DNA from: Anaerocolumna sp. AGMB13025
Lineage (GTDB): Bacteria > Bacillota > Clostridia > Lachnospirales > Lachnospiraceae
NCBI RefSeq assembly: GCF_029689925.1
Contig: NZ_CP121445.1
Location: 4,448,501 to 4,512,500 of the forward strand
Direction: 5' to 3'
Length of the DNA: 64,000 nt
In this document: positions 46,363 through 54,995 of the stretch, in pieces
Position numbering within the stretch: position 1 is the first letter of the stretch
How the letters are laid out: the number at the start of each line of letters is the position of its first letter
Made by a program: the position numbers and the translations under genes
The notes under the pieces: generated by a model
Seen by the model: the letters and a program-made list of their open reading frames with translations, nothing else
What the model was told of the DNA's origin: nothing
Database searches by the model: none

Positions 46363-47078
46363 TAAACATTCACCCTCCAAAATTGAATTATTTTCTTTTT
46401 CACTTCATTCATATGGGATCTACTAATAGACAGATTAATACCGTTGCGCAAAATAACAAGATTATTATGGATTTTCATGATATGAGGGGCATTCACAATA
46501 AACCCTCTATCAATGATTAAAAACTCTTCAGAATTTAAGTCATTATATACGTCAGATATACTTTTTCGCTCCCTGCTTTCGCCGGAGGAAGTAACAAAGA
46601 TAGAATTTTTTCCTTCTTTAAATATGTAATAGATATCTTTATAAAATATTTTTTCAAACCGCGAGTTCGTTTTAATGATGTAACTTTCTTTTTCCCGGTT
46701 TATGATCTCTGCCGTTATATCTTTTAGAGCAGCCGGCAGTTTTTTATCCATCAGAGATTTCGGTATATACCGGCTGATATTGAGCTCATACCCCTCAATT
46801 GCATACTCCATGTGGGAGGTTATGAAAACCACATAGCTGTCCTTTAGTGTCCGGTTAATTACTTTTGCCAGCTCGATACCGTTTACATCCGGCATTTCAA
46901 TATCTAAAAAACAGATGTCAAAATACTGATTTTCCTCGATATCATAAATAAAATTTTTAGAATTTTCATAGGAGCTCACGTTAAAAGAAATACTTTTATT
47001 TTTGAAAAATTTGTTCACTTCAAGTGCAATACAGTCAATATTCGCCCTCATGTCATCGACAATAGCAATTTTAATCAT
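46362..47078 (-). CDS. LytTR-family response regulator (AgrA-like)
   Basis: A 238-residue regulator. The receiver domain has the acidic pair Asp8/Asp9 and phosphoacceptor Asp59 in CFLDIEMPDVNG. The C-terminal LytTR DNA-binding domain spans about 135-235 (SYIIKTNSRFEKIFYKDI, then VILRNGINLSISRSHMNEVKK). It starts after GGGGGAGG. Paired with the kinase that follows. Its likely target is the direct repeat before lanA. LytTR regulators bind DNA through beta strands, not a helix-turn-helix. Confidence 0.93.
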   Translation of the reverse strand: MIKIAIVDDMRANIDCIALEVNKFFKNKSISFNVSSYENSKNFIYDIEENQYFDICFLDIEMPDVNGIELAKVINRTLKDSYVVFITSHMEYAIEGYELNISRYIPKSLMDKKLPAALKDITAEIINREKESYIIKTNSRFEKIFYKDIYYIFKEGKNSIFVTSSGESRERKSISDVYNDLNSEEFLIIDRGFIVNAPHIMKIHNNLVILRNGINLSISRSHMNEVKKKIIQFWRVNV

Positions 47079-47132
47079 ACAATACCTCCCCCTCGGATTT
47101 ATTAATATACAAGGTATTATACCAAAATTTTA

Positions 47133-47684
47133 CTAATTTTCAATCAAAAATGTGTAAAATTTACTTTTATTAATGTCATGAAAATAAACTTCATCTTTAT
47201 TTATGACTAATTCATATAATTCTTGACCTGAAATATTATGATTACAATACGAAAAAACCCCTATTTCTTTGTTATTCACCTTTTCAATAATATCATCCAC
47301 CACCGTTATAATCATCATATTATTCTTTTTAGAAGAAGACCATTTCCCTATCATGCTTCTCACCTGGGGTCTGGTTAATTTTATTTTCTTGGAGTGATAA
47401 AACCTCTTAGGAAACATCATACTCCGTTCTGTTCCCAAATCCTTTAAAATATGATCAAATTCTTCTTTATAGGATTCATACGTAAAGCCCATCTCCAAAT
47501 ATGCCTGTATCAGCAGTGCTGCTACTTCTAGATATTTTAAATCGTTGCATAAGGAGTAATATTCCTGTAAATGTTTAATCGCCATTAAGAATGTTTTGTT
47601 AATCGAAATTCCTTTATATTTCAAGCTGCCTGCCGCAAGTTTAATTGCTTCCAGATATATTCTGGATTGATCCGTATTGACCAA
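47133..47684 (-). CDS. Uncharacterised 183-residue protein in the regulatory operon
   Basis: I do not recognise this protein. A TTG start at 47684 is preferred because AAGGGGG lies 8 bases upstream; the ATG at 47732 would overlap the hydrolase gene by 35 bp. The sequence is soluble and mixed alpha/beta, with no signal peptide or membrane helix. A basic central part (SKKIKLTRPQVRSMIGKW) could touch nucleic acid; the C-terminus has VFSYCNHNISGQELYELVIN. Its position between the metallo-hydrolase and the response regulator suggests a regulatory or assembly role, but this is a guess. Confidence 0.75.
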   Translation of the reverse strand: MVNTDQSRIYLEAIKLAAGSLKYKGISINKTFLMAIKHLQEYYSLCNDLKYLEVAALLIQAYLEMGFTYESYKEEFDHILKDLGTERSMMFPKRFYHSKKIKLTRPQVRSMIGKWSSSKKNNMMIITVVDDIIEKVNNKEIGVFSYCNHNISGQELYELVINKDEVYFHDINKSKFYTFLIEN

Positions 47685-47697
47685 AATCAATACCCCC

Positions 47698-48372
47698 TTA
47701 TTTAAAATCAAATAAATTCTTTTTTGCCACATTTAACCGGAAATCAATAAATTTTTGTCTGTCATTTATATGAAAATAAATATTGTCCTTAACTATTGAC
47801 CCGAACGGCTCCCCCGGATATACACCGTAACAATGTCCGGGGTATATAATTGTATCCTCGCTGATTGTATCTTTTAAAAACTGTAAACTGTCATACATGT
47901 TGGATGCAGCCTCACTGGTATCGCATATACCGCAGCCTTCGTAAAATAAAGTATCACCCGTAAATAAATGATTTGAGATCAGATAGCACATACTTCCTAA
48001 GGTATGCCCGGGAGTCAGGAAAGCTCTTACCTTAAAAAAGGATAACGGTAACAATTCCAGATTTTCCGCATAATGCAGATTCTTACATTTGTACCGATAC
48101 TGTTTTGCTTCAATTCCTGATATATAAACCTCCGTATCAAATGCATTTACTAAAGCTCCTACTAAGTTAGTATGGTCGTAGTGGGAATGTGTTAATAAAA
48201 TTGCCCGCAGGGTTAAATTATTTAAACTTAAGTATGAAATAATCTTTTTTATCTCCCAGGCAGGATCCACAATAAGGCATTCCCTGGTTCCGGCTTTACT
48301 GATTATGTAGGTGTAGTTTATGTAATTAGCCCATTTACATCTGATGGTATTAACTTTGCAGCTGCTTTCCAT
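47698..48372 (-). CDS. Metallo-beta-lactamase-fold hydrolase, PksB/BaeB-like
   Basis: A 224-residue glyoxalase II-like hydrolase. ATG at 48372 is chosen because GGAGGAG lies just upstream; longer frames overlap loaP. Metal ligands: THSHYDH (His62, His64, Asp66, His67), PGHTLGS (His123), FTGDTLF (Asp140) and YPGHCYG (His180). Trans-AT PKS clusters such as bacillaene carry an enzyme of this size and fold (PksB/BaeB), thought to act on acyl thioesters in proofreading or release. That role here is inferred from context; a glyoxalase-like housekeeping role is the alternative. Confidence 0.85.
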   Translation of the reverse strand: MESSCKVNTIRCKWANYINYTYIISKAGTRECLIVDPAWEIKKIISYLSLNNLTLRAILLTHSHYDHTNLVGALVNAFDTEVYISGIEAKQYRYKCKNLHYAENLELLPLSFFKVRAFLTPGHTLGSMCYLISNHLFTGDTLFYEGCGICDTSEAASNMYDSLQFLKDTISEDTIIYPGHCYGVYPGEPFGSIVKDNIYFHINDRQKFIDFRLNVAKKNLFDFK

Positions 48373-48406
48373 GTGACTCCTCCGCTTTTCATAATTACCG
48401 CCGAAG

Positions 48407-48967
48407 CTAACTAAAGGTAATTTGGTTTTTAATACTCTCTTCCTCATATCTCTCAAGACAGCGGACAGCAATATCCACAAAGCATTGCTTATTCAGGAAA
48501 TCAACCTGTATCTTAGCACGCCCTTTTCTTTTATTTATCTTCTTGATTATCCCCTTATAATGAATCAAAGGCCCGTTAATGATATTTACTTTTTCCTCTT
48601 CCACCAATACATCTGAAATTCCGATAACCCCTTCTCTATTAATCAGATCTATGATTATACTGATTTCCCTTATATCGATTTCCTGAAAACAGCTCTCATT
48701 TTTTAACATCCTGATGATATTGGAACTTTTATGGTTCTTCATAATTTCATAAAGTTTTACAATTTGCTCCGTTCCAATCAGTACGTAACTTGGAAAAAGT
48801 GTCCGAAGTACATAATTTCTCTTCCCGTCGTGATATTCATAAAGACCTCTCTTTGGTACCATCACTTCATAGGCCTCCATTGGGCTGAAAAATTCATATA
48901 ATTTCTTTAAAGTATCACATACTTCGTCTTCTTTTCCTGTTTTAACAAATAGTGCATACCATCTCAT
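48407..48967 (-). CDS. loaP: LoaP, NusG-family processive antitermination factor
   Basis: A 186-residue NusG paralogue. ATG at 48967 follows GGGGGAGAAAAA. The N-terminal NGN domain begins with MRWYALFVKTGKEDEVC and contains TLFPSYVLIG; the C-terminal KOW domain runs from VEEEKVNIINGPLIHYKG. These are the marks of LoaP rather than housekeeping NusG. In Bacillus velezensis LoaP suppresses terminators in the difficidin and macrolactin PKS operons after recruitment by a leader RNA hairpin. Here it leads a locus of about 49 kb that contains internal terminators. That it controls the locus is inferred. Confidence 0.92.
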   Translation of the reverse strand: MRWYALFVKTGKEDEVCDTLKKLYEFFSPMEAYEVMVPKRGLYEYHDGKRNYVLRTLFPSYVLIGTEQIVKLYEIMKNHKSSNIIRMLKNESCFQEIDIREISIIIDLINREGVIGISDVLVEEEKVNIINGPLIHYKGIIKKINKRKGRAKIQVDFLNKQCFVDIAVRCLERYEEESIKNQITFS

Positions 48968-49392
48968 TTTTTCTCCCCCTATATTATCCAATCATTCGGT
49001 AATTGCGATTTATGCAAGTTATTTAAGTCATTATCTGGTTATCATAAATTCATAAGTAAATATACCACAATAAAGGAGGAAAAAAATAAAATGGCTTTTT
49101 TGGAATGGTTTTGTCCTTAAAAAATAAAATGTTATCCATGATTTTAAAAATTCTTATATATTTTAAATTTGAAACCAGGCTGGTAAGAGTCCCTTTTAAC
49201 CGTGCTAACTTTTCGGCATCACAATATGCCAGTGTATTACTACCACTGGCATATTGTGCTTGAATTATTATTAATTTTACAAGTGTTTCACAATTAAAGC
49301 TTTCATGAAAGCCAAATAATTTTATACTACCGATTCCTTGATATATACACGTTATCAATATCTAAATAAAAGAATCAGAAGGTTTCTGTGAA
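48968..49392. other. 425-bp region upstream of loaP
   Basis: Contains the 15-bp hairpin at 49220-49258 and AT-rich DNA with no convincing protein gene on the minus strand. The 102-residue frame across it has no ribosome binding site. On the plus strand a nine-codon frame (MAFLEWFCP, 49091-49120) follows a very strong AAAGGAGG site. It may hold the loaP promoter and a leader RNA. Confidence 0.6.
49220..49258 (-). promoter_or_regulatory. Perfect 15-bp inverted repeat in the loaP leader region
   Basis: The arms CACAATATGCCAGTG and its exact complement flank a 9-base loop. There is no T-run on either side, so it is not a standard terminator. It could be an RNA element or an operator for a dimeric regulator. 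Confidence 0.75.
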
Positions 49393-50706
49393 TTATTTTA
49401 TTGCATTAAGGCTTTTTGCTACATTTAATCTTCCTCCGGTTACCGTTCTGCCATTTAAGCTTGAAATCTTATCTACATTAGATAAAATTGCAGATTTAAT
49501 CTGAGCAGAAGTCAGGGAAGGATTAAAGGATTTCAAAAGGGCCACTGCCCCTGAAACATGGGGAGCTGCCATTGAAGTTCCGCTGGCAGTTGCATAACCG
49601 TTATTAAGATATGTACTAAAGATTGCATCTCCCGGGGCTCCTAAATCAACACTGGTACTGCCGTAATTACTATAACTGGCTTTGGCGTCGGTACTGGTTG
49701 TTGCCGCAACGGCAATGATATTAGCGGAAGTATAACTTGCCGGGTAGGAAGCTCTGCTGTCATTATTGGTTCCATCATTTCCGGCTGCTGCTACGAAGAG
49801 TCCGCTATAGGAATCAATGGCGTCTTTCAGGCTCTGGCTGAAGGAACCACCGCCCCAGCTGTTGTTGGTAACAGCAAAACCTTTATTTTTCGCATAATTA
49901 ATTGCCAGTATTGCATCGGAAGTGTAACCTCCTCCATCTGCATCAAGGAACTTTAATGCCGCAAGCTGTGTATTCCAATTAACTCCCACAACGCCGATGC
50001 CATTATTACCGACAGCACCTATAGTGCCTGCTACATGTGTACCATGACCATTATCATCCAGAGGCTTATTATTGTTATCTACAAAGTTCCAGCCATAAAT
50101 ATCATCGATATAGCCATTCTTATCATCATCAATTCCGTTCCCCTGAATTTCTCCGGGATTAACCCAGATATTATTTGCTAAATCAGTATGTGTATATTGA
50201 ATTCCGGAATCAATAACCCCAACAACTACATTTTTGGCTCCTGTGTAGGTGTCCCAGGCTGTTGGCGCACTGATCTTTTTTAAGCCATAAAGATTAGAGT
50301 AATTAGGATCATTCGGAACCGTATCCACAGCTTTCAGGTAATAATCCGGTTCTGCATAAACTACCGCAGGGTTCTCTTTTAATGAATTGATTGCATCAAT
50401 TACTCCCTCTGCTGACTGGTCCTTGATCGTATACAGAACTACATCATAATTACTATCTTCTTCCGATAATTTGTTTTGATATGTCAATCCCTGATCTACC
50501 ACATTCAATTGATTATCCGCACCTGATTTTAAAGCTACAATAATCCGGTCTTTTGCATATGGGTTCTCATAATTACTGCTATTATAAACATCACTAAGCT
50601 TGTCCTCAGCTGAAGCCTTCTGATTTAACACTAAGATACTGCTTAAAATAAATAGTACAGACAGGCATATAGCGGTTATACTGTAAAATATTCTCCTTTT
50701 AAACAT
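49393..50706 (-). CDS. Secreted subtilisin-like serine protease (S8)
   Basis: A 437-residue protease. It has a signal peptide (residues 1-33, ending ASA), an I9-like pro-region to about 125 and a peptidase domain with Asp166 (VIDSGIQ), His221 (GHGTHVAG), Asn310 (AAAGND) and Ser378 (GTSMAAPH). A calcium-type acidic loop (DDDKNGYIDD) follows the Asp region. It starts after AAAGGAG. It is upstream of loaP with a 425-bp gap, so probably a separate transcript. Some lanthipeptide clusters use an S8 protease (LanP) to remove the leader, and none other is seen here, but a general extracellular protease is equally likely. Confidence 0.95.
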   Translation of the reverse strand: MFKRRIFYSITAICLSVLFILSSILVLNQKASAEDKLSDVYNSSNYENPYAKDRIIVALKSGADNQLNVVDQGLTYQNKLSEEDSNYDVVLYTIKDQSAEGVIDAINSLKENPAVVYAEPDYYLKAVDTVPNDPNYSNLYGLKKISAPTAWDTYTGAKNVVVGVIDSGIQYTHTDLANNIWVNPGEIQGNGIDDDKNGYIDDIYGWNFVDNNNKPLDDNGHGTHVAGTIGAVGNNGIGVVGVNWNTQLAALKFLDADGGGYTSDAILAINYAKNKGFAVTNNSWGGGSFSQSLKDAIDSYSGLFVAAAGNDGTNNDSRASYPASYTSANIIAVAATTSTDAKASYSNYGSTSVDLGAPGDAIFSTYLNNGYATASGTSMAAPHVSGAVALLKSFNPSLTSAQIKSAILSNVDKISSLNGRTVTGGRLNVAKSLNAIK

Positions 50707-51323
50707 ACATAAAACTCCTTTCTTAATTGTTTATACACTCATCATCGTTTTTTTGTTACAAATAGTATAATTGTGAAACACTCTGATACAGTTAGCGCTA
50801 AACTGGAAGAACTTGTCTTCCTTTTAGATTATAATGTAAATATTTGGTAATGTCAATCATAATTGTATGTTTTTTTATCTTAAATGAGGTTATATTTTGA
50901 TTATTGTTAATTTATTATATTGTTTTGCAATAATTTAATTGTTTATTGTGCATTTTTCTGAATCCATTGTTTCTCTTTTCGTCTTATCCTTCATTACTCC
51001 ACAACAAAAAAGAGGAATAAAATGCTTAACAGGGCATAAGAGACAGAAATTATGCAAAAAAGGCTGTTGTAAAATCATAAGTAAACTTACTTAAAAAAAA
51101 TGGATTATGTTTTGCGGAAATTTTGCGGAAAGCATGCGTATATGGGGCAGTAAAAAAAGCCGCCGCTTATTCGTGCATATATTCCACAAAATTTCTGAAA
51201 AACATAATCCATATTCCAGACCTAAGTTCAGTAACCTTACAATACAATTTTACGACAGCCCCATAGCAAAGGCTTTCACTAAAGTGGGTTCTATCTTATA
51301 TAACTTATATAACTCCTATAGAA
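50707..51323. other. 617-bp intergenic region
   Basis: Contains the promoter side of the protease gene, a TTAGCGCTAA palindrome (50792-50801) that could be an operator, and the MITE-like palindromic element at 51062-51260. Protein frames seen across the element follow its inverted repeats and look spurious. Confidence 0.6.
51062..51260. mobile_element. MITE-like palindromic element
   Basis: Ends are inverted: GGCTGTTGTAAAAT (51062-51075) and ATTTTACGACAGCC (51247-51260), one mismatch. Inside, a larger imperfect palindrome (about 51100-51143 against 51170-51212) starts and ends with ATGGATTATGTTTT and its complement. About 199 bp with no coding capacity. The terminal sequence resembles ends of IS1182-like elements; that link is from memory and unsure. 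Confidence 0.65.
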
Positions 51324-52634
51324 CTAAAAAATCCTTTCACCATTCACATTTATTTGTTCATTTTCCTCCATAGGTATCATAATATATTTCTTACCGTCAA
51401 TAATTTCTGATTTGATTTGATCCATTTTTACGGGTTTTACTTGAAGAATAATATCATAGTTTTCATTTATATTTATATTATTTACATCGTTCTCCAATAA
51501 GGTATCGGATATCTCTTCCGACTGCCGGTCTATATCCCCAGGAGATGAAAAACTGCCGGTTCCTTTGGTCACTTCTTCCAGTTTTCCCTGAAGCTCCTGG
51601 ACTTTTTCTGCAAGTGCCTTTTCCACTTTCCGTTTCTCATTTTCCGCCAGTACTTTTTTATCAATCAGATGCTCCACTGCAGGTGGTTCTTCACTGAAAT
51701 TCTCGGCATAGGCAGATTCTATTTTTGAGATGATTTCTTCCGGTAATTCATTTTCCACCAAAATCTCCTGAACCGTTTCATTGGTCAGAATTACAGGTTC
51801 CTCCGAAGTTTCGGAAGCCGCAGCCTGTTCTTCTGCTAATTGTCCGAGACTTTCCTGGATATCACTAAAGATCCGGGTGCTTTTTTCTGAATCGGCTACA
51901 GAATTTTTAATAATGTTCTGGAAAATATTTTTCTTTTCTGCGGCAGTGGATTTTGCCGGACAGCCAAGAACTTGCTCCATTAATTCTTTATGAGGTTCAA
52001 TTGGATTCTTTTCATAAAACATAACGGCATGAATATCTGTACTGCGGTCGTTAAAAGCGGGGAAGATAAATCCGTTCTCCGGTGCTCCCACAACCCAGTC
52101 ACGTTTACGGGGTCCGATTTTATTCTCATTCTCTAAATATCCAAGTCCGGGCTTTGAAAGTTCCACCGGACATAGGGCTGCAATCATATATTCATATACT
52201 TCCTCGGATTCATCTAACCTGCGGTTGTCCGAGGTTTTGGTAAGGACATCATACGCATCATGAAAAATCAGAATCAGATAATTCCCGGGATAATCATAAT
52301 TATCAATGATAAGCTGATAAAAAGTCTCTAACAGTTCTTCATTCTTTAACTTACTTTCCCTAAGTCCCATTAAAAACTGCTGTTTGCCGCCGGTTTTCTC
52401 TTCCTCTAAAGGAAATGCCAGTTCTAACAGGTTATTTCCTAAGGTTCCAGAAAGGGTTTTCTTCGCAATTTCCAGATATTTATAAAATTCCTCTTCCTCC
52501 AGATTCAGAAAGGTTTCATTTAATTTTAGAAGGATTTCTTTTTCAGAATTCACATAACAGCCACACATTTTAGTAAAGGTACAGCCGGTTTTCTTTAGAC
52601 GGCTTTTTATCTCAAATACTTCTTTTCTGTTCAT
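51324..52634 (-). CDS. DUF4317 family protein
   Basis: A 436-residue cytosolic protein of unknown role found in many Clostridia. The N-terminus (NRKEVFEIKSRLKK, then CTFTKMCGCYVN) and the central KIGPRKRDWVVGAPENGFIFP stretch are what I recognise. The C-terminal third is acidic and coiled-coil-like. It starts after GGAGGGAAAGAA. It appears unrelated to the biosynthetic locus. Confidence 0.8.
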   Translation of the reverse strand: MNRKEVFEIKSRLKKTGCTFTKMCGCYVNSEKEILLKLNETFLNLEEEEFYKYLEIAKKTLSGTLGNNLLELAFPLEEEKTGGKQQFLMGLRESKLKNEELLETFYQLIIDNYDYPGNYLILIFHDAYDVLTKTSDNRRLDESEEVYEYMIAALCPVELSKPGLGYLENENKIGPRKRDWVVGAPENGFIFPAFNDRSTDIHAVMFYEKNPIEPHKELMEQVLGCPAKSTAAEKKNIFQNIIKNSVADSEKSTRIFSDIQESLGQLAEEQAAASETSEEPVILTNETVQEILVENELPEEIISKIESAYAENFSEEPPAVEHLIDKKVLAENEKRKVEKALAEKVQELQGKLEEVTKGTGSFSSPGDIDRQSEEISDTLLENDVNNININENYDIILQVKPVKMDQIKSEIIDGKKYIMIPMEENEQINVNGERIF

Positions 52635-52830
52635 TTCTTTCCCTCCATGTTCCCTAATGATTTATAAATAATAAAGGAACCTAATATCTTATTATAAGGC
52701 ATTGAGGATAATAAATCAAAGAAGAAATTTTATTTTCAGATATACAATTATAAAATATATTACTGTTCCGTGCTATAAAAGATTTGATTATATGAATAAA
52801 TTGTTCCTAACTTTATATTATATCAAAAAC

Positions 52831-52867
52831 ACCTCCCTTCGCCATCTATATCAGCATTAAGGGAGGT
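52831..52867 (-). terminator. Intrinsic terminator after the acyltransferase-domain gene
   Basis: An ACCTCCCTT / AAGGGAGGT stem of 9 bp is followed by GTTTTTG on the minus strand, 57 bases after the stop of the upstream gene. Confidence 0.8.
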
Positions 52868-52923
52868 AATTGTGTGATTCAATTAAATTTATTATTTCTT
52901 AGATTTCATATGATTTCTTACTT

Positions 52924-53826
52924 CTACCGTATAATTTTCTCCCCGTCAAAAAAGAATACTCCATAACCGCTGCCGGTCTTACCGCCTGCCATGAGATACT
53001 TCGCATAGGCTTTTTGCAGGGATGTATTCTGAGGCAGCTCACTTGGTGCTTTATCACTGTCTTTGCCGAATACCCTCCAGGCATTGCTAAACGTTTCTTC
53101 TTCCCTACCTTCAATATAAGTAAAATCCTCCATAAAGCCTCTGATATTTAGATGTTCCGGCAGGAACTCCCTATGTTTAGGATATAAAAGCCAGGAATCG
53201 CAGACCATGGGTATGGGTCTGTCACCAAAATCTTCTTTATAAAATTCATAGGCTCTTTTATAGGAATCCAGACGTTTTTCCAGGGAAAAGGAACCACTGG
53301 ACGGGATATGCATATTAATGACTCTGTCGCCTTTTTTAACCAGATTACCGCCTGCCTTATATTCCTCCAGCAAAAAGTCGGAATACTCATACTGCAAACG
53401 TCCTAAAGCAAAACGTGTCATCTCATAAAATCCAGGATACCAGGTTCTAACAAAAGTTCCCCAAACACCATAAACCTCATAACATTCCATCAATTTGCAG
53501 TGAAGATCATAGATGGTATCCCAAAAGATGTCTTCGGATATATCCTCCCAATTATACTTCTCATAGAGCGGCTCACTGCACCAAAGGAGCAGCATCATTG
53601 ACATCGTATATGTAGGAACCTCCATGGTTTCAGCCAATACATCCAATTCTTCAAAAACACTCTCTGATTCCCCGTCCATAAAACGGTCAGCTAATTCGGT
53701 AAACTTTCCTCGGAATTCCTTTTTTCCTTCAATCTTACTGCATAAATGTAAGAAGACCTCTCTGGCTTCTTCGGGAAACTCAATTTTTTCCATAGTATGT
53801 TTTATAAAATCTTGTTTGCTTTCCAT
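52924..53826 (-). CDS. Acyltransferase domain-containing protein (clostridial, function unknown)
   Basis: A 300-residue soluble protein resembling the clostridial family annotated as acyltransferase domain-containing. Recognisable parts are WDTIYDLHCKLMECYEVYG, FALGRLQYEY and INMHIPSSGSF, then HREFLPEHLNI. ATG at 53826 is preferred over 53853 (AGGTAGATAT just upstream). The substrate is unknown. It stands alone between a terminator and a repeat, and has no clear link to the PKS. Confidence 0.75.
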   Translation of the reverse strand: MESKQDFIKHTMEKIEFPEEAREVFLHLCSKIEGKKEFRGKFTELADRFMDGESESVFEELDVLAETMEVPTYTMSMMLLLWCSEPLYEKYNWEDISEDIFWDTIYDLHCKLMECYEVYGVWGTFVRTWYPGFYEMTRFALGRLQYEYSDFLLEEYKAGGNLVKKGDRVINMHIPSSGSFSLEKRLDSYKRAYEFYKEDFGDRPIPMVCDSWLLYPKHREFLPEHLNIRGFMEDFTYIEGREEETFSNAWRVFGKDSDKAPSELPQNTSLQKAYAKYLMAGGKTGSGYGVFFFDGEKIIR

Positions 53827-53970
53827 ATATCTACCTGCCTTTCGGGTTTTCATATCATAATCGCAATCGTTACTATATCAGTTTATGCTATTCCTTAAGT
53901 TGTCCACTACAAGGACTTAAGAATATTAGGCACCCACCTGTTTTATCCACACGGGTAATTATTATACAGC

Positions 53971-54030
53971 CTGCTTATTTTATTAGTCTGCTTATTTTAT
54001 CCGTCTGCTTATTTTATCCGTCTGCTTATT
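53971..54030. repeat. 17-bp non-coding tandem repeat
   Basis: Three to four copies of CTGCTTATTTTATCCGT lie between the CoiA-like gene and the next gene. Unlike the coding repeats, the period is not a multiple of three. Confidence 0.8.
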
Positions 54031-54066
54031 TATCACACTGCCTATGCTTTCCTGTCTGCTTGTACC

Positions 54067-54969
54067 TTACAGTAAATTATTAGCCACTATATAATCTATA
54101 TACCTTTTAGAAACCAGGTGTTCCTCCCCCCGTTTTAGACATTCCAGTGCTGTGCTTAAGACATCCGGCCGTATATTATTCATATTCATAATAATATCAT
54201 CTCTGGCTCTTAACATCTGTTCATATTGGTTTTTTTCTTCTGTTATAGATAAATCAATTTTTTCACATTCCTCTAAAAAATCACAGAGTAACGCTCCATT
54301 ACTGTCAACCAATATATCCTCCAGAGAATAAAACTTCTGGTAAAAGCGGACTTTTCTTAGGCTGCCTACTTTATAATCAAAACTTCTTTTTAATAACATT
54401 TTTTCGTTCCAGACATCCAGAAATACACACAGACCCATTGACTTTTGAAGCAGATTTTCATACCAGGAAATCTGATTATCTTTACCGCTTTTATTGATTC
54501 CCATTACATATATCGGAGTAATCCTGCTGCTTTTATAATACTGATCTCTTTCCTGAAATTTTCCGATGCTGCTGTGCTGCAGATGGTAATCGATGGCTAT
54601 ATCATTTCCGGCTGGACTTGTAACATAACAGGTACTATACATTCCGTTCTTCATCTTATATCTGGCATGTATCTCACACTCCGGAAAACTTCTCTTAAGC
54701 AAGGAATACAGTAAGCGTTTTCCTTTTTTCAGTTCTTCCGATTCAGTCAGGTTTCCATAGGGGCAGGCAAGTTTATCGTAATGGGCAAAGTACGGCTCCA
54801 TAATCGGTCCTGCTGCCAAATAAACTCTTTGACCGCACTCACTGCAAATCAGCTTTCCTTCACCGGCAGCTAATTTCCACTCTTCCACCAATTCACTAAT
54901 GTATAAATGATTCTTATCCTTTAAATCATACGTACATATTTCTTTCCCATTATAAATACAATTCTCCAT
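54067..54969 (-). CDS. CoiA-like competence/nuclease family protein
   Basis: A 300-residue protein. The N-terminus has a zinc-knuckle-like LICSECGQRVYLAAG and a YFAHYDK motif, then a nuclease-like region with AIDYHLQHSSIGKFQERDQYY. These match the CoiA family, which in streptococci aids recombination of incoming DNA. It starts after AGGGGTAACT. Whether it acts in DNA uptake here is unknown; it is next to, but not part of, the cassette-like array. Confidence 0.75.
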   Translation of the reverse strand: MENCIYNGKEICTYDLKDKNHLYISELVEEWKLAAGEGKLICSECGQRVYLAAGPIMEPYFAHYDKLACPYGNLTESEELKKGKRLLYSLLKRSFPECEIHARYKMKNGMYSTCYVTSPAGNDIAIDYHLQHSSIGKFQERDQYYKSSRITPIYVMGINKSGKDNQISWYENLLQKSMGLCVFLDVWNEKMLLKRSFDYKVGSLRKVRFYQKFYSLEDILVDSNGALLCDFLEECEKIDLSITEEKNQYEQMLRARDDIIMNMNNIRPDVLSTALECLKRGEEHLVSKRYIDYIVANNLL

Positions 54970-54995
54970 AGTTACCCCTGTGATATGTACCTGGT

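Noticed and set aside
45061..47684. A complete agr quorum-sensing system
   Set aside because: The kinase and LytTR regulator are present, but no AgrB-like protease or AgrD-like peptide was found; only the kinase-regulator pair is supported.
48373..48480. N-terminal extension of the metallo-hydrolase
   Set aside because: Overlaps loaP in another frame; GGAGGAG before ATG 48372 gives a family-length protein.
49050..49358. 102-residue minus-strand frame upstream of loaP
   Set aside because: No ribosome binding site, crosses the perfect hairpin and has low-complexity composition; more likely a leader region.
51107..51373. 88-residue plus-strand frame
   Set aside because: Lies across the MITE-like palindrome and the end of the DUF4317 gene; no start site and no family resemblance.
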